The notes beneath the pieces were generated by a model. The model was not told the DNA's origin and made no database searches. It saw only the letters and a list, made by a program, of their open reading frames with translations. The position numbers and the translations under genes were made by a program. This document shows positions 22,822 through 31,800 of a DNA stretch of 64,000 bases, in pieces; position 1 is the first letter of the stretch, and every line of letters begins with the position of its first letter. The DNA comes from Pristionchus mayeri (taxonomy: Eukaryota; Nematoda; Chromadorea; Rhabditida; Neodiplogasteridae): NCBI GenBank assembly GCA_036245805.1, contig BTRK01000001.1:7378001-7442000 (forward strand), read 5' to 3'.

Positions 22822-25800
22822 ATGGCCTCCCTCCCTGCTCCTCCCAGCCTTCTCTTCTCGCTTGCCATCTTCCTCATCGCAGATGCTCTCCTTGGTAGTT
22901 ATCCTCCCCGTGGAGCAGTAAGTTCTCTATTAGTTGGTTGCTTACTATGCACGCCGAGTCCTTTTTCCGCTAGAAAGATGAGCAAGGGCGTACAATGAGT
23001 ATATAATTTCTTACGAATCCTTCCTAACTCTTCTCGTGTAGTTCTAAACCGGCTATGTGCACACTCATAATGGCAATACTCATCGAGCAGTAACAAGTTT
23101 GCGCAGTAAAGAATAGATAAATCTGAAAATCATAATTGGCACTTCCTGCAGGCCTGGATAGTTGGCCCACCCTCTTTCATCCCCCTTCCCACCGACAATC
23201 AAGGAATGATGCACTGACATGAGTGGGGTAGAGAAGGGAGGGGGTGAGCCAATTATCTAAGAAGTGCCTCATTATTAACCTTTCTATAATTTACATTTCA
23301 TGAATACGTGTACAACACGCATCTGCGTGTCGGCGACGGCAGGACATTCGCCGGATACGCGACGAACAACAGTGATGAAGACTGCAGAAAGTATTGCGAA
23401 GCGACTCGGTGCCTCGCATATTGGTGAGTATAAAGCTAACAAGATACAAGGTCACTCACTCACCCTGACGACGACACAGTCAGTAGGCAAGGACACTAGC
23501 TCGGATGAAAACTATGACACGTTTGAAACATCAAAGGCGGCATGACGTCATAGTTCACACCTAGTGCCGCCAACCCAAGAGACAGATACAACATTATGAT
23601 GGCAATTTTTGCGCGTGGTAATATGCGGTTTTGTAATTTGGACCAACTTCTCATCTGGTATATTATCTCGACCATCGGTGAGAAATTAGATGGAATGGGT
23701 AGACCGCGTGTTTCTCGAGCTATACTGCCAAGTTAAATCAATATTTCCTGTTCGATCGACAACCATGATGTGTTTTTGCAGGAACGATTTCATCCCTGAA
23801 TTCAAAACCAGGAGATGTCGCACAGTCTGCTACATCAGCAATATAACAATAAGCGAGAAGGAAGGAATGTACAGGTACATATCAATACGATTCAGTATTT
23901 GTAAATTTGTAAACTTCATTAACCAATCCAGCGCGTTTGCACCCTCCCCCACATCATTCTGCGGGGACTCCCGTGCTAGCAGAGTAGGTTACTCGTAGCG
24001 AATCTTGTATATATGTGCTCTCTCATGCTCTCCCGACCGAATTACACGCATGCAATGTGTGTACTAGGGTTGGCCAAAAGATGTTTACGATTCGCTATCC
24101 TTGTCCGCGGGGATACGAATGACTACGTCTCTAGATGCCCGCTTCAATCGTAGCGCATCGCTATGATTCCGCTCTCCCTCCTTTCCTCGCCGCGCGCACT
24201 AGTCGCGCCGGGTTGGAGGCAGTGGCATCGCACCGCCGACGCACTGGGATGGCGACTGGCAAACATCGTTTGGCCAGCTCCAATGCGCATTTGCACAACA
24301 ATTCGCCGTTCCGTTTCGATTTGACGTAGCAACTTGGGAGTTGTTTCATTGTAACTAGTGTTGGAAATTCGCACGAAACCGCACATCGCACAGGCGAATC
24401 GAGGAATGAGAGGAAAAGTGCGAGTTCGGACGAACGTTCGAATGTGCGAATTAGTGCGAAATCTATGCAAAAACGTGCGAACAAAATCAATTAGTCACGT
24501 CTTTCCATCATTCGTTCATCTCCCAGTCGTTGTGCTCGGTCTCTTCTCTAATCGCGCAATGACCGGGAGATGAACGAATGAGGGAAAGACGCGGCTAATT
24601 GATTTTGTTCGCACGTTTTTGCATAGATTTCGCACCAATTCGCACATTCGAACGTTCGTGCGACCACACAATGGAGTGCGATAATGAATGCAAATGAGAT
24701 GACCGATCATTTTGTGCGGAATTCGTGCGAATTGTTCGTAAGAATTTGCAACACTAATTGTAACCAGTATGTGCTCCCCTACATTTGTATAGATATTTCT
24801 TGTTACCAAGCGAACTTCATTTTCACTCCATATCTATGTATATGGTCCAAAATTGAGAATTTGAGTGGAAAATCAAGGTTAGATAAATCCCAAATACGGT
24901 GACCAATCGATACCCGGGTTACTAGGGTACAATAGTTATTGGGGCTCGCGAATAACGATTGGTCAATGTATTTGGAATGTATCTAACCATGATTTTCTAC
25001 TCAAATTCTCAATTTTGGCCCATGAACCCCTATACATAGATATGGAGTGAAACTCATATTCGCCTGGTAACATGATTCACATATGCAAATGTAGGGGAGC
25101 ACATACTGATTACAATGAAATAACTCCTGCTAAGTTGCTAAGTGAAATCGAAACGGAACGGCGAATTGTTGTGCAAATGTCCGTTGTGCAAATGTCACCC
25201 TCCAGTTTCGTAATAGTTTCACAATCAACACTTGAGCGCTTTCTCTTTCTCGCACTCTCCCCCCGTTTCTCAATTGTTTCACAATTTGATCATACGTACA
25301 CACACACTGCGCTTTAAGTAGTGAGTACCAAAGCTGGATTCCAGGGAAGATCATGACCAATACTCGCAATGGTCTGACTCTCTTCAGTTTTGCACGCTCT
25401 CTCGTCTCTCTGACCGGTGAGAGAGCGTGTGGTTTGGAGAGAATCAGACCATTGCTCAGATCATGTGTTGTTCTAGCCCAGTAGCGATCGCACTTCCGCC
25501 CGGGCCAGCTGCGGAGGAGATCAGGAATATGAGTGGATTGGCTCAAGCCAGAAGGGCTATAGAGGCCCTCAAACAAGCATGTGTTAGTTATCTTGTTATT
25601 CAATCTAGGTGACATATCATTTTATATTTATTACCACATATTTCAATTTTTTTCGATGCCCGAGCTCCCGAAAGATGTCTACCTACATACTGATGGTGCT
25701 ACTATCCTTCTTTACCACACATCCACGCTAAAGGTCCGCAACCAATTAGTTGTTTCTGGCAAATTACATGTAATATGTATATGGAGAACAATGTTTTCAA

Positions 25801-28800
25801 CGTTCTTAATTTAAAAAAAAAAATTAACAGAAGATCTGAGTGTTTTGTGAGAATATGAAGGGTACTTTGAGTTTGTTCTCATATTGCCATTGCAGAACTT
25901 CTTCTACAGCAAGTACGTCCGCATATCAGAAGGCCATTACAACACGGGGGGACCATACGAAAATGAAAGTTGCGCGCTAAACTGCATGTACCAGCCATGC
26001 TTCGGATTCGAGTGAGTAGAAAGAGGAGAGAGAAAGGTGTGAATGAGGTCGGGTGTGAATCGATGAAGGGTGCACCGATGCGTTGGTAAAATATTTTGAG
26101 AAATGGACACTTTGTGAAAATTTGAACAAAGGGTTTTCTGGCAATTCCTTTGTTCAGATTTTGATAAAGTGTCCATTTCTAAGAAAATTTTGCTATCTCA
26201 TCAGTTCACCCGATGAAGTTACCTTTCTTCAGTATTTTCACAGCAAGTTCCACAATTTTGAGTTCTATTTGTGGATGTCATTATTTAGTTCCCAGAATAA
26301 TGTTGAACAATAATAATTACAGCTATATTGACCACTGCAACACCATCCACTACATGACTGACATCACGTTGAACCCCGAGGGAGGCAGGTACGCTTCCTG
26401 GTGCTTGATTAATCAAATCCGAATTGCCAAAATCATCATTCATATATGTTTACTAATTTGTTAGGCGTAGATGCCTGACGGCCTTATCAAGTGAAGGTTG
26501 AATCATGTCCATGGCACAGTGCGCGATTTATTGTGCTCACACGGTAGATATATGTAGTAGTGCCTTAACGACTATCTAGTTGTTTGGTTTCAGGGGAGGC
26601 TGGCTACGACTCCCGAACTCGAAGCAGGAAGCGGATACGATTCTGGGGATGAGCGCAGTGGACCAGGCTAAAGCAGCCATCGATTACCTACGAAGGCCAT
26701 GCGTTTGTTTTCCTCCGATTGATCATATAGTTAGAATCCTAGATATGTTCCAGTAAAATCTATGTATGATTAGACTTTTTTCTTTTCCGATTCCTCCCAC
26801 GTCCACCACCTCTCTCCCAACTACTATTCCTCCCGTCGCTTCGACCTCCACCCAGAAGCCCACTACTTCTACGACGAAGCCTACCACCACCTCAACTATG
26901 GTTCGCAGAGTTCACTGAATTATAAGTTTGAAAACGACCACGATTCAATCAATACATTCCAAAAATACTATACTAATAAAAACTATAAGCCCTCCACTTC
27001 GACGTCTACTGAGAAGCCCACTACTTCTACGACGAAGCCTTCCACCACCTCAACTATGGTTCGCAGAGTTCACTGAATTAGAAGTTTGAACAAGACCACG
27101 ATTCAATCAATACATTCCAAAAATACCATACTAATAAAAACTTTAAGCCCTCCACTTCGACGTCCACTCAGAAGCCCACTACTACTACGACGACGCCTAC
27201 CACCACCCCAACTATGGTTCGCAGAGTTCACTGAATTAGAAGTTTGAACAAGACCACGATCAATCAATATATTCCAAAAATACCATAACAATAAAAACTT
27301 TAAGCCCTACACTTCGACGTCCACTCAGAAGCCCACTACTACTACGACGAAGCCCTCCACAACGCTAAATACGGTTCGCCTTCATTTCTAATAAACTGTA
27401 AAGATAACAGAAAGAACAAATACGGCTGGTTCCTTGAACAACTCTCTTAAATCACTTAACGAATGAATACTTTTCCGACCTCAACTACGACAACAAGCCT
27501 CCCGCCCTCGACTTCCACTATGCCCACTTCCACAACTACCACATCAGTGGTTGGTATTCGTTCATGGCGGTCGTGAATCAGAAACGGGTTGAAGACCGGG
27601 CTGATCCACCACTTAAAGGGATTTGGCATTATATCATGAATTTATTTCATTTCACTTTAAATGACCAAATATTATGATAAATGTAAATAAAAAATAATAC
27701 AAATTAATATAATAATTAATTTATGCAGTTAAAAGTACGGTATTGAAATACCCAGTACGAGAGTAACGTTGATTCGCTATGGTCCGCTAAACAGCGATAT
27801 GGTGGGATTTGGCAGTTTGCCAAGTTCCTCTTGGACCTTCTGATTCTTTTCCGACGTCTCTTAGCATTTTCTTTGTATTATTGGCTCATTCAGTACTTAT
27901 TTTCTAGTTTGCTTCAAGCTAATCACTATTTTGAACATTCCCGCTTGAAATTCACGACACGAACCCAGTCAATCACGCTAGAATGTTGTTTCGTTGAACC
28001 AGCCTGATGACCTTCGTCTCTTTACCGTGGCGTGTGTTTTATTGTTTGTTAAACTATAATATTGTGCGCATTACAGAGGGTCATACCGTCCCTCACCATG
28101 CCCGAGAAGTTCCAGCACATCCATCGTGTGATGAACACCAACATCGATGGGAACAAGATGATCCCTTTCGCCCCTTCCTCCCAGCAAGGTTTGTCCCGTT
28201 TACTTTGGTTCTCAATTCTTTAGTTTGACTCATCTTTCCTGGGAAAAATTGCCCAACTTTCTCCTTATCGCACTCTCTATTGCTTCATGACTGGCGAAAG
28301 AGCACGTAAAAAGAAGAGTCAGGTTTTTTCGACACACTCTGCGACATTGTTATTTCGTGTACTATATTCATGTGTTTAGTGGGCAGGATTTGTAGGTAGA
28401 AAACATGTCCTGTACTTCATCTTATTCCGTTCAGGGAGTCGACCGGCGATAAGTTTGCCCTCAAGTGGATCGACACTTCCTCCAAGTTCGGCCACGGACG
28501 CTTCCAGACCACTGCCGAAAAGAAGGCCTTCATGGGCATTGACAGGTACGCTTATTTTTTTCGATCAAATCATGTGTCTTGATTTCGTTCCTGGTTTGAA
28601 AAAAAGGAATACTTTGGTACAAATCGTTCATGGCCAACTGTTTCACCCCAACTTCTAATTAGCCACGCGAATTTCATGTTTTAATTTTGAGCCTTTCAAA
28701 GCAACGCCCATAGCTCACTAATAGGTTATTATTTATCTCTACTATACAATAAATATTTATATTGATTTATAAATATTAAATTGTTTATTTTAAAAATATT

Positions 28801-31800
28801 TACAGCTCGAAATACGCTTAACGATTATCGATTTTTCTTAAATGTTTTGATTGGTTGTCCTTATGGATTTCGACAGCTTTAAAATATTCTCCTTATATTT
28901 GCCGTTCGAAAATGGTGCTGTGAGCAATATAATATGAAAAATAAAGCAATTTAGAGATAAATTTAGACGGCGACTTGATTTGAAGAATAATTTTCACATG
29001 GTTTTTTTCCATTTTTTCTCTCGATTATTTTTTTGTTTCGTTCTACAACTTGCTAAAGCCACGCTCACCTCAGGCTACTTGTGCAATATGTTTTGCCTTC
29101 ATACTCATGGCATTTGGGATGATTTTAGATATTGTGTTTTGCTTCGTGGTGAGAACAATGGGCCGTGAAGGGAAATGATAGGCTTAGGCACACTTCGCCG
29201 GATCCATTTTAGTAATTATTTTATCGAGGGCGTATTACCAGCGCCAGCATTTCTGCATTATGTCGTGCCAGAATGAGCGGAGTAGGAATGAGGAGGAAGT
29301 ATGACAGGATAGGATAGGTGATGGTCGAAAATTATTTACTAAAATTACTAACTAACCGTAACGTATGGTACTCTTCAGCTATACCGTCATACCCTATCCT
29401 ATCATACCTCCTCCTCATTCGTACCCCGCTCATTCTAGTACGACATACTGCAGAAGTGCCCCAGTGCCTATATCATTTCAGGAGTTCGAGATCATCGACT
29501 ACTCCTGCTCCAACCTGAAGGATGAGGGTCTCAAGATCATGCCCAGAAGCAGACCAGGTTTGTAATATTGTGAATAGATGAAAAAAGATGTATCGCCTGG
29601 TCCGACATAACGCAAAATTGACAATGCGCGTTCAAGGACGTTTGTTGTACTCGTGTACTTCGAACAATATCGATATGCTCGACATTTATGTTATTGTAGA
29701 GCCGGATACTGCACCCGCTTCAAGGCCTTCGTCGCTATTGAAGATTTATTGGCGGATCCCGGTGAGTGGGTGCTCTTTATCACGTCAGCACCATAACATT
29801 CCTGCTTTGGTACCATTTAGGACGAAATCGGCATGTCGGTACCAGACACGTATCACATAGTAGTACCGGTACCAGGAATGTATCACGTAGTACCACGAGG
29901 TACCAGACCGTCGAATGGGACTAGAAATTCCATATTATCCCGAATGAATACTTTTTTAAAACCCTGATAACAAGTGCCTCGAGCGAGTTAAAAATAAAAA
30001 TACGATTGCAGTATTTTGAAAAAGTTTTTCTTCCTTGTGTCATAAAAATATTTTCTTATGCAGTGGTGGACGCGGAGGAAAGGAAGGAGACAAGGAGTGG
30101 ATGCCCGTGACCAAGGTCGGACGTCTCGCCAAGGACATATAGGTTGGCTAGTGTTGATTTTGTGAAGACAAAAAAAGTATTAGCTGGGTTGGTCGAAAAG
30201 TGTACATTGACAATAACATGCTTCTTTTTATTTACTGACAAATATAACAAATTGCGGGTACAGTAATAACTAGATTTCAACACTGCGCTGGGAAACCTCA
30301 AATTCTTCGTCCTCGCTAGAATCCCCGAAGTCCAATTGCTCTTCTTCATACATGTCGTATCCCGACTCTCGCTTTGCCTTCTCCTTCATATCCCACCAGT
30401 TCACAAGCTCGTCAAACACATCGTCCTCAGGGATTCCCAATCTCGCGATTTCACGCGCCTCGCTTAGCTCCTCCCGCACTTTCAAGCTCTCCGCCAATAT
30501 CTGGAAATAAATATATGTGGAATTTATTTTAGTTGTATTTCGGGAATGCTAATTATTCACCTCGCCCCTCCAAACATGGGTACCCGCTCCTCTCTTTCTT
30601 TTGATTGCTCCCACCAATCGTCCTTTCCTCTTGAGAACGGTGTTCCCTATTTCGGCTCTCTGCCCAAGTAGGTCATCGAGCATAAGGCCGTTGTAATGTA
30701 GCATCGATACTAGCATTTTGAGCTTGTAGTACGGGGGCGAGCTGCAGTTATTACACCCTAACGCTGATCTATTTGGCCATTGTTTTACTAACCATGCTAG
30801 CATCTTCGGGGCATACATCAAGCTCAGTGAGTGATAACACTCATTGATCGATGTATCGATCAATGAGGCAGCAGTCAAAAAGGCCTTTTCGATCTTTGGC
30901 GCAAAGACCAATGTGCGAATCAACTCGAGCTCATCCGAATTTGCCTGAGAAAAATGGTATAATTTCGAATACGGTCTCTCAGATTGACTAACCAGCAGTA
31001 TCTCTCGCTTTTCGCCCTTCTTCAGCTTCTTTAGTCTACCATGCTCGCACTTGGTAACAATTTCGAAGCTATCGCCCTATTATTGAATTATTTTATTGCT
31101 ATCGCACTATTTGTTCACCTTTTTCCATTTATGCTTCCCCTGGATGTGCATGACGAACGACCTAACTACTTCTAGTGCAAGTTTTCGATCTTTCAATAGA
31201 GGGTATTTATTATGGACGCAATATAGATGGTTGAAAAACTTCTGATAAATTGAAGCGAGTGCGGGATTGGCCTTTACGAGCTAAATAGTCATTATTTTTT
31301 TTAAAGAAATATATGTTCTCGTCCCAACCTTCCACCATTCTTTTCTTATCGGCCGCTGGACGTGCCACCAATCATTGAGTACTTCAATATGTGCAGTCTT
31401 GGGCTCCTCTCGCAGTTTCTTATTAACCATTGCATTTTGGTCACCAACTCGCGTGCTGAGCATACAACGTCTTTCCTCTTAGATACAACATTAGATCACG
31501 TTATCTCTATCCCTGCATCGATAAGCTCAACCAGAGCTCTCTTTACTCCCTCGGACTCCATACGAATCGAAATTCCATCTAGAATAGGTATTATTTTTTC
31601 GGAATTCACAATCCCTTATACCTATCCCTGGCATATTCTTATGCATCGCAACTCCTGCCAAAGCCAGTTTCGTATGACAATCAATTACGGTGTCTTTATT
31701 ATTCGTCGAGGTGAAGCCGGGGCAGTCGAACTGACCATCTATTGAAACTTGCAGCCCCTTACCCTAAACGCTCAATTTAATGATCATGCTTTATAGCTTC

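Noticed and set aside
24144..24809. Overlapping ORFs of about 100 aa
   Set aside because: They arise from the inverted repeats of the nested MITE and show no domain or splice logic.
27470..27490. AT-AC (U12-type) introns as explanation for the missing AG acceptors
   Set aside because: The matching donors are ordinary GT sites and lack the U12 donor consensus.
28077..30142. A functional chimeric ribosomal gene
   Set aside because: No pair of neighbouring fragments can be spliced in frame, and family-defining residues are altered.
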